Below, one piece after another: positions 15,265 to 24,168 of a DNA stretch of 64,000 bases. The notes beneath the pieces are model-generated. The model was not told where the DNA came from. It worked only from the letters and a program-made list of their open reading frames with translations, and ran no database searches. Position 1 is the stretch's first letter, and each line of letters begins with the position of its first letter. A program made the translations under genes and the position numbers. Source of the stretch: Caulobacter sp. (GTDB lineage: Bacteria > Pseudomonadota > Alphaproteobacteria > Caulobacterales > Caulobacteraceae); NCBI GenBank assembly GCA_030683005.1, contig JAUXMY010000031.1:1-64000 (forward strand), given 5' to 3'.

Positions 15265-16692
15265 ATGGGCTTCGCGAACTACGCGGAATACGACGGGCTG
15301 GGCCTCGCCGAGCTGGTCGGCAAGGGCGAGGTGACCCCCGCCGAACTGGTCGAGGCCGCCATTGAGCGGATCGAGCGCCACAACGGCGTGCTCAACGCCG
15401 TGGTCCACAAGGCCTATGACGAGGCCCGCAAGACAGCCGCCAGCGACCTGCCCGACGGTCCGTTCAAGGGCGTGCCGTTCCTGATCAAGGACCTGGGCGC
15501 CAAGGTCACCGGCTGGCCGCGCAGCTCCGGCTCCAACTACGCCCAGGTCGCGTCCGACGCCGACGACAGCGAACTGGTCCGCCGCTACCGCGCCGCCGGC
15601 GTGGTGCTGGTCGGCAAAAGCAATACGCCGGAGTTCGGCATCCCCGGCGTCACCCAGTCCGAGCGGCTGGGCCCCTGCGGCAATCCCTGGAACCCGGAGC
15701 ACATCAGCGGCGGCTCCTCCGGCGGCGCGGCCAGCGCCACGGCCTCGGGCATGGTCCCGATGGCCCACGCCAGCGACGGCCTGGGCTCGATCCGCATCCC
15801 CGCGGCCAACTGCGGCCTGGTCGGCATGAAGGTCACCCGCGACCGCACCCCGATCTGCGAGGTCACCGACGGGGCCATGGGCTTTTCGGTCCACCATGTG
15901 GTCAGCCGCACGGTCCGCGACAGCGCCGCCATGCTGGACGCCACCGACGGTCCGCAGCCGGGCGATCCCTTCACGCATCCGAAGAAGGAGCGACCCTTCC
16001 TGGAGGAGGCCAGCCGCAGCCCGGGCAAGCTGAAGATCGCCTGGTCGGTCGAGACCCCCAGCGGCCGGCCGATGAGCGATGAGGTGATCGCCGCCACGCA
16101 CCGCACGGCCGAGACGCTGAAGGCCCTCGGCCACGACGTCTTCGAGATGGGCCTGGGGATCGACTACCGGCAGCTCTACCGCGCCCAGGGCCTGGTCTCG
16201 GCCAGCAACTTCGCCGCCTCGATGATGCGTTGGGTCGAGCAGCTCGGCCGCGAGCCGGCGCCGGGCGAACTCGGCCCCCTGGCCCAGCGCGCCTATGACG
16301 CCGGCCGCCGGGTCACCGGCCAGCAGGCGCTGTGGGGCTGGCAGCAGCTGCGGCTGTTCAACATCCAGATCCTCGAGCGCTTCCAGGCGTTCGACGTCTA
16401 TCTGACCCCGACGATGAGCACGACCTCGCCGCGGATCGACTGGCTCGACCCGCTGGTCGGCGACCTGAAGGACTTCGACCGCAACCAGGCCAGCACCTAC
16501 GGCACCACCCCGCCGTTCAACTTCACCGGCCAGCCGTCGCTGTCGCTGCCGCTGTGGCAGAGCGAGGCGGGCCTACCGATGGGCATGATGTTCACCGGTC
16601 AGTTCGGCGACGAGGCGACGCTCTACCGACTGGCCGGCCAGCTGGAGAAGGAACTGCCCTGGGCGGGCCGCAAGCCGCCGGTGTGGAACTAG
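15265..16692 (+). CDS. Amidase (amidase-signature family)
   Basis: 475 residues. The Ser-cisSer-Lys triad is complete: Lys in FLIKDLGAKVTGW near residue 76, the cis-Ser in HISGGSSGGAASATASG near residue 154, and the nucleophile Ser in ASDGLGSIRIPAANCG near residue 178. The family hydrolyses amides such as aryl amides, fatty amides, 6-aminohexanoate dimers or carbamoyl compounds. It is probably co-transcribed with the aminotransferase upstream; together they could release an amine and remove its amino group. Substrate not assignable. Confidence 0.93.
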   Translation: MGFANYAEYDGLGLAELVGKGEVTPAELVEAAIERIERHNGVLNAVVHKAYDEARKTAASDLPDGPFKGVPFLIKDLGAKVTGWPRSSGSNYAQVASDADDSELVRRYRAAGVVLVGKSNTPEFGIPGVTQSERLGPCGNPWNPEHISGGSSGGAASATASGMVPMAHASDGLGSIRIPAANCGLVGMKVTRDRTPICEVTDGAMGFSVHHVVSRTVRDSAAMLDATDGPQPGDPFTHPKKERPFLEEASRSPGKLKIAWSVETPSGRPMSDEVIAATHRTAETLKALGHDVFEMGLGIDYRQLYRAQGLVSASNFAASMMRWVEQLGREPAPGELGPLAQRAYDAGRRVTGQQALWGWQQLRLFNIQILERFQAFDVYLTPTMSTTSPRIDWLDPLVGDLKDFDRNQASTYGTTPPFNFTGQPSLSLPLWQSEAGLPMGMMFTGQFGDEATLYRLAGQLEKELPWAGRKPPVWN

Positions 16693-16707
16693 CCGTCATA
16701 GCCGCAC

Positions 16708-16767
16708 TGCGTCCTTCCCCCGGATCAGGTCCGGGGTCGCTTGAGGCTCGCTCCTCAGGATGACGAG
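16708..16767. repeat. Dispersed repeat, single arm of family R1
   Basis: TGCGTCCTTC ... CTCGCTCCTCAGGATGACGAG matches one arm of the R1 repeats. The second arm is absent. It lies between the amidase and the next gene. Confidence 0.65.
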
Positions 16768-16863
16768 CCTGGGTGGGTCGCAACAATATTCGTGATGGTG
16801 AGGAGCCGGCTCTTGGGCCGGCGTCGCGAACCACGCAACGCATCGACGCTTCGGAGACACCCC

Positions 16864-17826
16864 ATGAAAGCCGCCGTCTACTACGAGAACGGAACCCCCG
16901 ACGTCCTCCGCTACGAGGACGTGCCGGACCCCGTCTGCCATCCCAAGGGCGTCATCATCCGGGTGCTGGCGGTCAGCATCGAGGGCGGCGACACCCTCAA
17001 CCGCTGGCGCGGGCCGTTGGCGACCGTGCCGCACATCGTCGGCTACCAGGCGTCCGGCGAGATCGTCGAGGTCGGGTCGGAGGTCACCCACCTGAAGGTC
17101 GGCCAGAAGGTCGCCACCGTCGACGGCCATGGCAGTCACGCCGAGCTGCGCCCCGTGCCGGCCCGCAACTGCTGGCCGATCCCCGACGGCCTCGATCCGC
17201 GGCTGGCCGCCGTCATCCCGGTCGCCTTCGGCACCGCCCACGACTGCCTGTTCGAGTTCGGTCGCCTCAAGGCCGGCGAGACCGTGCTGGTCCAGGCCGG
17301 CGCCTCGGGCGTGGGTCTGGCCGCCATCCAGCTGGCCAAGGCGGCCGGCGCCACGGTGCTGGCCACCGCCTCCAGCGACGAACGGCTGGAGCGGCTCAAG
17401 GCCTACGGCCTCGACCACGGCATCAACTACAAGACCGAGGAGGTCGCCCGGGCGGTGATGAAGATCACCGACAGGAAGGGCGTCAACCTGGTGGTCGACA
17501 GCGTCGGCGGCGCGACCCTGGCCGGGTCCCTGGCCTCGCTCGCCTATCGCGGCCGCTGCTCGATGGTCGGCAACGCCGGGCGCGAGCCGATGACGGTGGA
17601 CGTCTCCAGCCTGATGGGCGGCAACCGCAGCCTCAGCGGCGTCTTCCTCGGCGCCGAGATCATGACCGACCGCGCCCACGACATGATCCAGGGCCTGATC
17701 GAGGACGCCGCCAAGGGCGTGTTCAAGGTCGTTATCGACCGCGAGTTTCCGCTGTCGGACGCGGCGGGCGCGCATGCCTACATCGAGAGCCGGCAGGCGG
17801 TAGGGCGGGTGCTGCTGATTCCCTGA
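16864..17826 (+). CDS. Zinc-free MDR-family oxidoreductase (quinone oxidoreductase-like)
   Basis: 320 residues from the ATG at 16864 (MKAAVYYENGTPDVLRYEDV); longer in-frame starts run through a repeat. The GroES-like domain spans about residues 1-120. The Rossmann domain has the NADPH motif ETVLVQAGASGVGLAAIQLAKAAGATVLATASSDERLERL. The structural and catalytic zinc Cys of alcohol dehydrogenases are absent, as in quinone oxidoreductases and enoyl reductases. Its substrate is unknown. Confidence 0.92.
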   Translation: MKAAVYYENGTPDVLRYEDVPDPVCHPKGVIIRVLAVSIEGGDTLNRWRGPLATVPHIVGYQASGEIVEVGSEVTHLKVGQKVATVDGHGSHAELRPVPARNCWPIPDGLDPRLAAVIPVAFGTAHDCLFEFGRLKAGETVLVQAGASGVGLAAIQLAKAAGATVLATASSDERLERLKAYGLDHGINYKTEEVARAVMKITDRKGVNLVVDSVGGATLAGSLASLAYRGRCSMVGNAGREPMTVDVSSLMGGNRSLSGVFLGAEIMTDRAHDMIQGLIEDAAKGVFKVVIDREFPLSDAAGAHAYIESRQAVGRVLLIP

Positions 17827-17833
17827 TCCCGCC

Positions 17834-17905
17834 GGGGACATGCACTTCAGTGTGTGTCCCCATCAGCTTCAAGCCGCGAGGGACACGCACTGAAGTGCAT
17901 GTCCC
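17834..17905. repeat. Paired hairpin repeat, family R2
   Basis: Two hairpins of the form GGGGACATGCACTTCAGTG...TGTCCCC (17834-17861 and 17880-17905, the second inverted) flank a linker with CTTCAAGC. Singles or pairs recur at 19164, 27646, 32965 and 33931. The look is that of REP elements mobilised by IS200-like (RAYT) transposases; none is seen in the window. Confidence 0.75.
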
Positions 17906-17929
17906 TGCTGTGCGTCCTATATGCCCCCC

Positions 17930-18931
17930 ATGACCACGCTCTCCGTTCTCGACCTCGCCCCTGTCGTCCAGGGCTCCACCGTCAAGCAGGCGCTGCGCAA
18001 CAGCCGGGACCTGGCGCAGCATGCCGAGCGGTGGGGCTACAACCGGTTCTGGCTGGCCGAGCATCACAACATGCGCGGCATCGCCAGCGCCGCGACCAGC
18101 GTGGTCATCGCCCATGTGGCCGAGGGCACCTCGACCATCCGCGTCGGGGCCGGCGGCGTCATGCTGCCCAACCATGCGCCGCTGCAGATCGCCGAGCAGT
18201 TCGGGACGCTGGCCGAGCTCTACGGCCCGCGCATCGACCTGGGCCTCGGCCGCGCGCCCGGGACCGACCAGCTGACCGCCCGCGCCCTGCGCCGGACCAT
18301 GGTCGGCGACGTCGACCGCTTCCCGCAGGACGTCGTCGAGCTGCTGCATTTCCTCAAGCCCGCCGCGCCCAACCAGGGCGTCGTCGCCACGCCGGGCGAG
18401 GGGACCAATGTGCCGGTGTGGATCCTCGGCTCCAGCCAGTTCGGCGCCCATCTGGCCGCCGCCCTGGGCCTGCCCTACGCCTTCGCCTCCCACTTCGCCC
18501 CGGCCGAGATGGAGGCCGCCGTCGCCGCCTATCGCGCGAAGTTCGAGCCGTCGGAATACCTCGACAAGCCCTATGTGATGCTGGGCGTGAACATCATCGC
18601 CGCTGATACGGACGAGGAGGCCAGGCTGCTGTTCACCTCGCTGCAGCAGGCCTTCGTCAACATGGCCATGGGCACCCCCGGCCGCCTGCCGCCGCCGCTG
18701 GAAGGCTTCGGCGACCGGCTCGACGGCTTGGCCTCGGCCCGGCTGGCCCAGGCCCTGCGCTGCTCGATCGTCGGCGGTCCGGAGACGGTGCGAAAGGGCC
18801 TGGCGGACTTTGTCGCCTACACCGGCGCCGACGAGCTGATGGTCACCGCCTCGGTCCACGACCACGCCGCCCGCCTGCGCTCATTCGAGATCACGGCCGA
18901 GGCGAACCGGGCGGTGGTTGAGGCGGCTTGA
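17930..18931 (+). CDS. LLM-class flavin-dependent oxidoreductase (luciferase-like)
   Basis: 333 residues if starting at the ATG at 17930; an ATG at 17921 adds three residues. The start is typical of the subgroup ([12 protein letters not shown]), then [63 protein letters not shown] and [10 protein letters not shown]. This matches the MsnO8/LLM family that binds FMN in a TIM barrel and uses oxygen or F420/FMNH2. Substrate unknown. A paired R2 hairpin directly precedes it, leaving little room for a promoter. Confidence 0.92.
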   Translation: MTTLSVLDLAPVVQGSTVKQALRNSRDLAQHAERWGYNRFWLAEHHNMRGIASAATSVVIAHVAEGTSTIRVGAGGVMLPNHAPLQIAEQFGTLAELYGPRIDLGLGRAPGTDQLTARALRRTMVGDVDRFPQDVVELLHFLKPAAPNQGVVATPGEGTNVPVWILGSSQFGAHLAAALGLPYAFASHFAPAEMEAAVAAYRAKFEPSEYLDKPYVMLGVNIIAADTDEEARLLFTSLQQAFVNMAMGTPGRLPPPLEGFGDRLDGLASARLAQALRCSIVGGPETVRKGLADFVAYTGADELMVTASVHDHAARLRSFEITAEANRAVVEAA

Positions 18932-18944
18932 GACCGGCCCTCTC

Positions 18945-19152
18945 CGTCATGGCCCGACGTGTTCGGGCCACCTATGAACGCCGCCTGGGCCTTGCGTCCT
19001 TCGACACGCCGCTGCGCGGCTGCTCAGGATGACTGGATTGGATGAATACTCGCACTAGTCATGCTGAGCAGCGCCGAAGGCGCGTGTCGAAGCACGCAGG
19101 AAGCTTGCGGGCGCATCACGCATGGGTGGCCCGAACACGTCGGGCCATGACG
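18945..19152. repeat. Nested palindromic repeat, R1 inside outer arms
   Basis: Outer arms GTCATGGCCCGACGTGTTCGG and CCGAACACGTCGGGCCATGAC are inverted copies. Inside are the R1 arms with GCTGCTCAGGATGAC and GTCATGCTGAGCAGC. It is the second copy of the design at 8624-8836. Confidence 0.8.
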
Positions 19153-19163
19153 GGTGGGGGCAG

Positions 19164-19191
19164 CGGGGACACGCACTGAAGTGCATGTCCC
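19164..19191. repeat. Single hairpin of repeat family R2
   Basis: GGGGACACGCACTGAAGTGC followed by ATGTCCCC forms a near-perfect hairpin eight bases from the stop of the convergent transpeptidase gene. It may work as a terminator. Confidence 0.7.
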
Positions 19192-19198
19192 CGATCCA

Positions 19199-20221
19199 TC
19201 ACCCGGTGAACACCACCACCACGCCGGCCTTCACCGCCGCCGCCAGTTGCTCGGCGTCCCAGTTGGTCAGGCGAACGCAGCCGTTGCTGAAGGTCTTGCC
19301 GATCTGCTTGGGCTCGTCCGAGCCGTGGATGCCGTAGGTGTCCTTGCTCAGGGCGATCCAGACCGAGCCGACCGGACTGTTCGGCCCGGCCGGGACGGTC
19401 ACCTTCGTCTTCGGGCCCTCATAGGTCAGCCGCTTGGGGTCGAAGGTGTAGGTCGGGGCGTGGGCCACGGCGCGCACCGTCAGCTCGCCGCTGGGCGCGG
19501 GCATCTCCTCGCTGCCGATGGTCGCCGGGTAGAAGGCCAGCAGCTTGCCGTTGACGTCGAAGGCCTTCACGGCGCGCTCGGCCTTGTCGACCTCGATCCG
19601 GGCCACGGCGCCCGCCAGCTCGGTCTTGCGAACCGCCGGCACGACGATACGGGTCCCGGCCTTTGTCAGGTCGACGCCGGGGTTGAGCGTGGCCAGCAGC
19701 GCCTCGGTGGTGTGGAACTTCTCCGACAGCAGCTCGGCGGGCCCGCGATAGGACAGGGCCTTCAGCTTCGCTTTTTCCACCAGGTCCGCGGGCATGGACG
19801 CCACAAACGGGCCAGCGACGTCGTCCGGCGTGATCTCGTATTCGGTCAGGGCGGCATCGGAGTCGAAGGTGGTCAGGGCGGCGAACACCTGGGCGTCAAG
19901 CTGGCCGTCGACCGGCAGGCCGTTGGTCGCCTCGAAGGCGGCGACGGCCTGGCGCAGGTTCTCACCCGCCAGGCCGTCGATGACGCCCGGCGAAAACTGC
20001 GCCCGGTCCAGCAGGACCTGGGCGCGCAGGACGGCGGGCGCCGCGGTGGCGGCGTCCTCGGGGAGCTCGGCCCAGGCAGCGGTGTCGATGCTCTGGCGGC
20101 TGAGCGGCTGGACAGCGGCGGGCGCGACGATCTTCGCGGCAGGGACATCGTTGGCGGATTTGCCGTCGCCACAGGCGGCGAGGGCGATAAGCAGGGCGGC
20201 GGACAGGGGAACGCGAAACAC
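19199..20221 (-). CDS. L,D-transpeptidase lipoprotein (YkuD domain)
   Basis: 340 residues from a GTG at 20221, chosen because GGAGG sits eight bases upstream and a lipobox (LIALAAC) follows directly. A peptidoglycan-binding-type helical segment ([37 protein letters not shown]) spans about residues 75-115, followed by a LysM-like stretch. The C-terminal YkuD domain has the catalytic [20 protein letters not shown] motif with nucleophile Cys near residue 317. Such enzymes make 3-3 cross-links or attach proteins to peptidoglycan. The gene lies 25 bp after an M15 carboxypeptidase gene and is probably co-transcribed. Confidence 0.95.
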   Translation of the reverse strand: MFRVPLSAALLIALAACGDGKSANDVPAAKIVAPAAVQPLSRQSIDTAAWAELPEDAATAAPAVLRAQVLLDRAQFSPGVIDGLAGENLRQAVAAFEATNGLPVDGQLDAQVFAALTTFDSDAALTEYEITPDDVAGPFVASMPADLVEKAKLKALSYRGPAELLSEKFHTTEALLATLNPGVDLTKAGTRIVVPAVRKTELAGAVARIEVDKAERAVKAFDVNGKLLAFYPATIGSEEMPAPSGELTVRAVAHAPTYTFDPKRLTYEGPKTKVTVPAGPNSPVGSVWIALSKDTYGIHGSDEPKQIGKTFSNGCVRLTNWDAEQLAAAVKAGVVVVFTG

Positions 20222-20246
20222 AGGGCAGACCTCCGGGGTGTGGAGG

Positions 20247-21200
20247 CTAAGCGCGCGTCGCGCCCCGCTGTTCCGGCGGCGACCATTCCCAGTGCCAGGG
20301 CTCGAACACGTAATTGACGAAACCATAGCGGTGAGCGTTGCGGACCATCCAGCGATAGGCCGGAGTCTGCGACTGGGCCAGGCGGTTGAAATTCTCGGTC
20401 GAATCGACCCGTCCGCCGGGCGCCGCGCCGACCACCAGGTCGAACGCCAGGCCGGTGCGATGCGCAGAGCAGGGAGCCCGCGAGACGTTGTCGCAGGATC
20501 CGGGGATCAGGCAGCGAACGTCGTTCTCTTCCGGACTGCGATAGCCGGAGAAGATCAGCAGCGCCTGGCGGTCGCGGGCGATGGCCGGGTCCTGCGCCCG
20601 CGCGTCCGCCACCATGCGGCGCAGGGCGGCCAGGGCGTCGGCGCGGGCCTGGACCGGATCGCCGCCATAGACCTCGCGCGGATCGGCGACGGCCAGGGCG
20701 TCCTGCGGCGGTCCTGGCGGACAGCCAATGGCGCGGTTGAGGATCACGAACGGCCGCTTCAGATGCCAGCGCACCTGCATGACGTCGAAGGTGGCGACGT
20801 CCAGGACGCCGCTCGGCGGCAGGCCGTTGGCCTGCTGCCAGCCGGCCAGGGCGTTGGCGAAACCGGTGCTGTCCCAGGCGCAACTGGACCCGATCTCAAC
20901 GGCGATGTGCGGGGCGTAGGTCCGCCAGCCGGTCTCGGGCCGCCGGAAAGGGGCGAAGGCGAGGCTGTCGATATCCTGGGCGTTGCGCGCGGCGGCGGCG
21001 GCGAACCGGGGCGCGTCGACGCAGGTCTCGGTCCTTGGCGAGCCGAAGCGGGGCGTCATGCTGGTGGGAAGCGCGGCGGGCGGCATGCTGTTCGCGAACG
21101 GCGGACCGGGCTCTGCCGAATCCCGCCCGGTCGGCGCGAAGAGGCCGACCCCCAATATGGCCGCCGCGACCAGCACCGCCGCCAGTAATATCCACCGCAT
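20247..21200 (-). CDS. Membrane-anchored M15 (VanY-type) D-alanyl-D-alanine carboxypeptidase-like protein
   Basis: 317 residues from the ATG at 21200; the longer frame runs into repeat DNA. One N-terminal transmembrane anchor ([21 protein letters not shown]). A peptidoglycan-binding-like segment lies near residues 100-150. The M15B zinc site is visible: [10 protein letters not shown] near residue 240 (SxHxxGxAxD) and EPWHWEW near residue 300. It would trim stem peptides in the periplasm, giving tetrapeptide donors for the L,D-transpeptidase encoded next. The shared operon supports a joint cell-wall role. Confidence 0.92.
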   Translation of the reverse strand: MRWILLAAVLVAAAILGVGLFAPTGRDSAEPGPPFANSMPPAALPTSMTPRFGSPRTETCVDAPRFAAAAARNAQDIDSLAFAPFRRPETGWRTYAPHIAVEIGSSCAWDSTGFANALAGWQQANGLPPSGVLDVATFDVMQVRWHLKRPFVILNRAIGCPPGPPQDALAVADPREVYGGDPVQARADALAALRRMVADARAQDPAIARDRQALLIFSGYRSPEENDVRCLIPGSCDNVSRAPCSAHRTGLAFDLVVGAAPGGRVDSTENFNRLAQSQTPAYRWMVRNAHRYGFVNYVFEPWHWEWSPPEQRGATRA

Positions 21201-21256
21201 CCCGCCACCCTGCGCCCCGTTCGCAGGGATGGGAACGCGTGAAGGCCCGCGATGTT

Positions 21257-21411
21257 CCTCTCCCATTTGGGAGAGGGGGACCATGCGGAGCATGGTGGAG
21301 CGGGAAGCGCTCCCAGTTAATGGCTATTCGGGAAGGGGAAGAAGCCGAACACCGCGCCTCGATGGCTAGCGACGGCGTGTCCCTCTCCACCGCCCTCCGG
21401 GCGGTCCCCCT
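21257..21411. repeat. Paired palindromic repeat R3, interrupted by IS110
   Basis: It begins with a CTCTCCCATTTGGGAGAG hairpin, then GGGGGACC...GGTGGAGCGGGA, a linker, and the inverted unit CTCCACC...GGTCCCCCT. The IS110 element starts right after the last CT (21410-21411). The missing outer hairpin reappears on the other side of the IS at 22570-22587. Confidence 0.8.
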
Positions 21412-21412
21412 T

Positions 21413-21435
21413 GTTTGTCGGAGGCCTGCTAGATT
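21413..21435 (+). promoter_or_regulatory. Part of a junction promoter completed in the circular IS
   Basis: TAGATT at 21430-21435 is a -10-like box. When the IS ends are joined around one CT core, TTGCTT forms (TTG from 22567-22569, CT core, T from 21412) exactly 17 bp upstream. In the inserted state those bases read CCCCTT, so the -35 is lost. Junction promoters are known for IS110-type circles; function here is inferred. Confidence 0.6.
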
Positions 21436-21441
21436 GTGGAT

Positions 21442-21606
21442 GTCTTCCGGGACGTCCGCCTGACGGGCCAACGCCAGGCGGACTGTCGTTGGAGGGGCCG
21501 TTTCCCCCTGAGCCTTTGAGGCTGTTTGGGAGCAGGGCCGCCGACGACGTTTCACTGACCCGGATGGTTGCAGGGACGATTGGGTCCGGAGCCACAAGGA
21601 GGGGTC
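21442..21606 (+). ncRNA. Predicted IS110 bridge RNA
   Basis: The left-end non-coding region folds as known bridge RNAs do. A 9-bp hairpin (21454-21462 with 21475-21483) is followed by a first loop closed by GTCGTTGG/CCGACGAC (21485-21492, 21541-21548). It holds TCCCCCT (21503-21509), identical to the left target, and GGGAG (21528-21532), complementary to the right target CTCCC. A second loop closed by GACCC/GGGTC (21557-21561, 21602-21606) holds ATGGTTG (21564-21570), identical to the IS right end, and ACAAG (21594-21598), complementary to CTTGT at the left junction. The 5' end is estimated from the junction promoter. Confidence 0.78.
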
Positions 21607-21607
21607 G

Positions 21608-22561
21608 ATGGAACGGGAGCAGTCTAGCATGAAGGTGGCCGGCGTCGATGTCGGCAAGCACTGGCTGGACGCGGCCATACACGGCCTGGAGGACAAGGGC
21701 CGCTGGCGGAACACGCGAGCGGGGATCGATGAGCTGATCGCCTGGCTGAGGGCCCGGGAGGTCGGTCGGGTGGGGCTCGAGGCGACCGGCGGTTACGAGC
21801 GGGCGTTGCGCTCTGCGCTGGATGCGACCGGCCTTGAGGTCGTGCTCCACCAGCCGATGGAGGTGAAGCTGTTCAAGCGGCTGATCCGGCGGCGGGCCAA
21901 GAACGACACGATGGACGCCTGGTTGATCGCGGCGGCCACGGTGCGGATCGACACGGTGAGGGCGGCGAGCGATCCGCGGCTGGTCGAGCTGGCCGAGCGA
22001 CTGACCGCCTACGAGCAGATCAGCGACCAGCTCGCGCAGCTGAAGACCTTCATGGAGCACGTCACGCTCAAGGATCTGGTCGCCACCCTGCGGGCCCAGA
22101 TCGCCTCTCTAACCCGGTTGAAGGCCCGGCTGCTGGCCGGCGTGCTGCAACGGCTCAAGGCGCATGACGACCTGCTGGCCCGCTACCGGCTGCTGCTCAG
22201 CCTGCCCGGCCACGGCCCCGTCGTCGCCGCCAGCCTGACCATCCGCATGCCCGAGCTCGGCGCCATGAAGAGAGGCCAGGCCGCCTCCCTGATCGGCGTC
22301 GCCCCCTTCGACCGCGACAGCGGACAGCACCGGGGCCAGCGCTTCATCGCCGGCGGTCGCTCCCGCCCACGACGAATGCTCTACCTCGCCGCTCTCGCCG
22401 CCAAGCGCTGCGACCCCGCCCTCAAGGCCTTCGCCCAGCGGCTGCTCGACAACGGCAAGCCCCCCAAGGTCGCCATCGTCGCCGTCATGCGAAAGCTCAT
22501 CGAGGCCGCAAACCTCGTCCTGCAGCGCGGCCAGCCATGGCTAAGCGGCAAACCCGCCTGA
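21608..22561 (+). CDS. IS110-family transposase (bridge-RNA-guided recombinase)
   Basis: 317 residues from the ATG at 21608, with GGAGG seven bases upstream; this site overlaps the end of the predicted bridge RNA. The N-terminal RuvC-like domain shows the DEDD set: Asp14 (VAGVDVGK), Glu58 (GLEATGG), Asp100 and Asp103 (AKNDTMDAW). A coiled-coil middle leads to the C-terminal Transposase_20 domain with SLPGHGPVVAASL and VAPFDRDSGQHRGQRFIAGGRSRPRR; Ser238 of the DSG motif is the likely nucleophile. No frameshift or stop is seen, so the enzyme appears intact. Confidence 0.95.
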   Translation: MEREQSSMKVAGVDVGKHWLDAAIHGLEDKGRWRNTRAGIDELIAWLRAREVGRVGLEATGGYERALRSALDATGLEVVLHQPMEVKLFKRLIRRRAKNDTMDAWLIAAATVRIDTVRAASDPRLVELAERLTAYEQISDQLAQLKTFMEHVTLKDLVATLRAQIASLTRLKARLLAGVLQRLKAHDDLLARYRLLLSLPGHGPVVAASLTIRMPELGAMKRGQAASLIGVAPFDRDSGQHRGQRFIAGGRSRPRRMLYLAALAAKRCDPALKAFAQRLLDNGKPPKVAIVAVMRKLIEAANLVLQRGQPWLSGKPA

Positions 22562-22569
22562 CATGGTTG

Positions 22570-22587
22570 CTCCCTAGTGGGAGAGGA
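22570..22587. repeat. Outer hairpin of the R3 repeat, right of the IS
   Basis: CTCCCTAGTGGGAGAGG is the part of the R3 repeat cut off by the IS insertion; joined to 21411 it rebuilds an R3 edge like that at 28488-28520. It lies immediately after the IS end and directly before the stop codon of the convergent ligase gene. Confidence 0.7.
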
Positions 22588-24147
22588 TTACGCGCTGGCC
22601 TTCACATAGGCGTCGCGCAACTCCCGCTTCAGCACCTTGCCGATGTGGCTGCGCGGCAGGACGTCGATCAGCACCACGTCGGCGAGGCGCTGGGTCTTGC
22701 CGACCTGGCCGTTGGTGAAGGCCTTCAGCGCGTCCGGGGTCGCAGAAGCCCCGTCCTTGAGCGCCACATAGGCCACCGGCGTCTCTCCCCACTGGTCGGA
22801 AGGCGCGGCGATCACGGCGGCCTCGGCGACGGCCTCGTGCTTCATCAGCACCGCCTCCAGGTCGCTGGGATAGACGTTGAACCCGCCGGTGATGATCATG
22901 TCCTTGCGGCGGTCCATCAGGGTCAGGAAGCCGTCCTCGTCCAGCCGGCCGACGTCGCCGGTGCGGATGTAGAGGTCGCCGGTCTTCGGGCAGACCCACT
23001 GGGCCTCCGAGGTCTTGCCCGGCTGGTTGTGATAGCCGCTCATCACCGCCGGCGAGCGGCCGATGATCTCGCCGACCTCGCCGGGACCGACCTCGTTACC
23101 CTCTTCGTCGATCAGCTTGATGACCGCGCCCGGGCTGGGCAGGCCGACGGTGTGCAGCTTGTCCGGGTAGAGGTGGGCCTGCAGCATGAAGCCGCCGCCG
23201 CCTTCGGTCATGCCGTAGTATTCGGTCAGGCCGCCCGGCCAGCGCTCGATGGCCTGCTTCTTCAGCTCTGCCGGGAACGGCGCGCTGGTGGCGAACTTCA
23301 TCTGGAAGCTGGACAGGTCGTACGTGTCGAAGTCGGGGTGCTCGAGCAGGCGGCGGTACTGCACCGGCACCAGCATGGCGTGGGTGACGCGGTTGTCCTG
23401 TGCCGCCTTCAGCCACTTCAGGACGTCGAACTTGGGCAGCATGACCATGGTGCCGCCGCCGGCCAGGGTCGGGAAGAAGCAGACCAGGGTGGTGTTCGAA
23501 TAGAGGGGCGTGGAGATGAACCCGACCGCGTCGGGGCCATAGCCGATGCCGTCCGGCCGCGGGGCCAGGTGGCGCCAGCGCATGCCGTGGCTCTGCACGA
23601 TGCCCTTGGGCGTGCCCGTCGTGCCCGAGCTGTAGATGATGTTGAACGGGTCCTTGCGGTCGATGGTCACCGGCTTCGGCTCGATACCTTCGGCCGGCAG
23701 CCACTGCGCGAATGGCAGGCCGGCGGTCGAGCCGTCGAGCGCGATCTGTTTGGTGACGACCTCGCCCAGCTTGTCGCCCATCTCCGCCGCGACCGTGGCG
23801 TCGAGGAAGAACAGGCTGGCGCCGCTGTCGTTGACCATGGCCACGATCTGGTCGGGCGTGGAGGACGGCGCGATCGGCGCCACGGCGGCGCCGGCCCGCA
23901 GACCGCCCAGGAACAGGGCCGCGTACTCGATGGAGGTCGTGGCGCAGACCGACAGCGCCTGGGTCTGCTTCACCCCGTCCCGTTGCAGGCCGGCGGCGAT
24001 ACGGTCCATCAGCGCGTCCAGCTCGCCGTAGCTCAGCGAGCGGCCGTCCTGAACCAGCGCCGGATGCGTCGGCTTTTCCCGGGCGTACATCCGGATGAGG
24101 TCCGGGACGGTCCCGAAGTCCTCGGCGATCATCTGGTCGAGGGTCAT
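22588..24147 (-). CDS. Acyl-CoA synthetase / AMP-dependent ligase
   Basis: 519 residues from the ATG at 24147 (MTLDQMIAEDFG); an ATG at 24174 would add nine residues but lies in repeat DNA. The adenylate-forming core is complete: the P-loop IIYSSGTTGTPKGI near residue 170, YYGMTEGGGG near residue 310, TGDVGRLDEDGFLTLMDRRKDMIITGGFNVYPSDLE near residue 400 and the catalytic Lys in HIGKVLKREL near the end. It activates a carboxylic acid to its CoA thioester, probably a fatty or aromatic acid feeding the fadJ-type gene just upstream. The IS110 ends 18 bp from its stop codon. Confidence 0.94.
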   Translation of the reverse strand: MTLDQMIAEDFGTVPDLIRMYAREKPTHPALVQDGRSLSYGELDALMDRIAAGLQRDGVKQTQALSVCATTSIEYAALFLGGLRAGAAVAPIAPSSTPDQIVAMVNDSGASLFFLDATVAAEMGDKLGEVVTKQIALDGSTAGLPFAQWLPAEGIEPKPVTIDRKDPFNIIYSSGTTGTPKGIVQSHGMRWRHLAPRPDGIGYGPDAVGFISTPLYSNTTLVCFFPTLAGGGTMVMLPKFDVLKWLKAAQDNRVTHAMLVPVQYRRLLEHPDFDTYDLSSFQMKFATSAPFPAELKKQAIERWPGGLTEYYGMTEGGGGFMLQAHLYPDKLHTVGLPSPGAVIKLIDEEGNEVGPGEVGEIIGRSPAVMSGYHNQPGKTSEAQWVCPKTGDLYIRTGDVGRLDEDGFLTLMDRRKDMIITGGFNVYPSDLEAVLMKHEAVAEAAVIAAPSDQWGETPVAYVALKDGASATPDALKAFTNGQVGKTQRLADVVLIDVLPRSHIGKVLKRELRDAYVKASA

Positions 24148-24168
24148 GCGTGGTCTTTCAATATCAAC

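Larger units (their letters stand above)
21412..22569 (+). mobile_element. Complete IS110-family insertion sequence
   Basis: About 1158 bp: roughly 196 bp of left-end DNA, the transposase gene, then only 8 bp after the stop codon. The ends (TGTTTGTC at left, CATGGTTG at right) are not inverted repeats, as expected for IS110. CT flanks both sides (21410-21411 and 22570-22571), matching the CT core known for IS621. It is inserted at the outer edge of an R3 repeat. A second copy in inverted orientation enters the window at 1-107. Confidence 0.92.
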
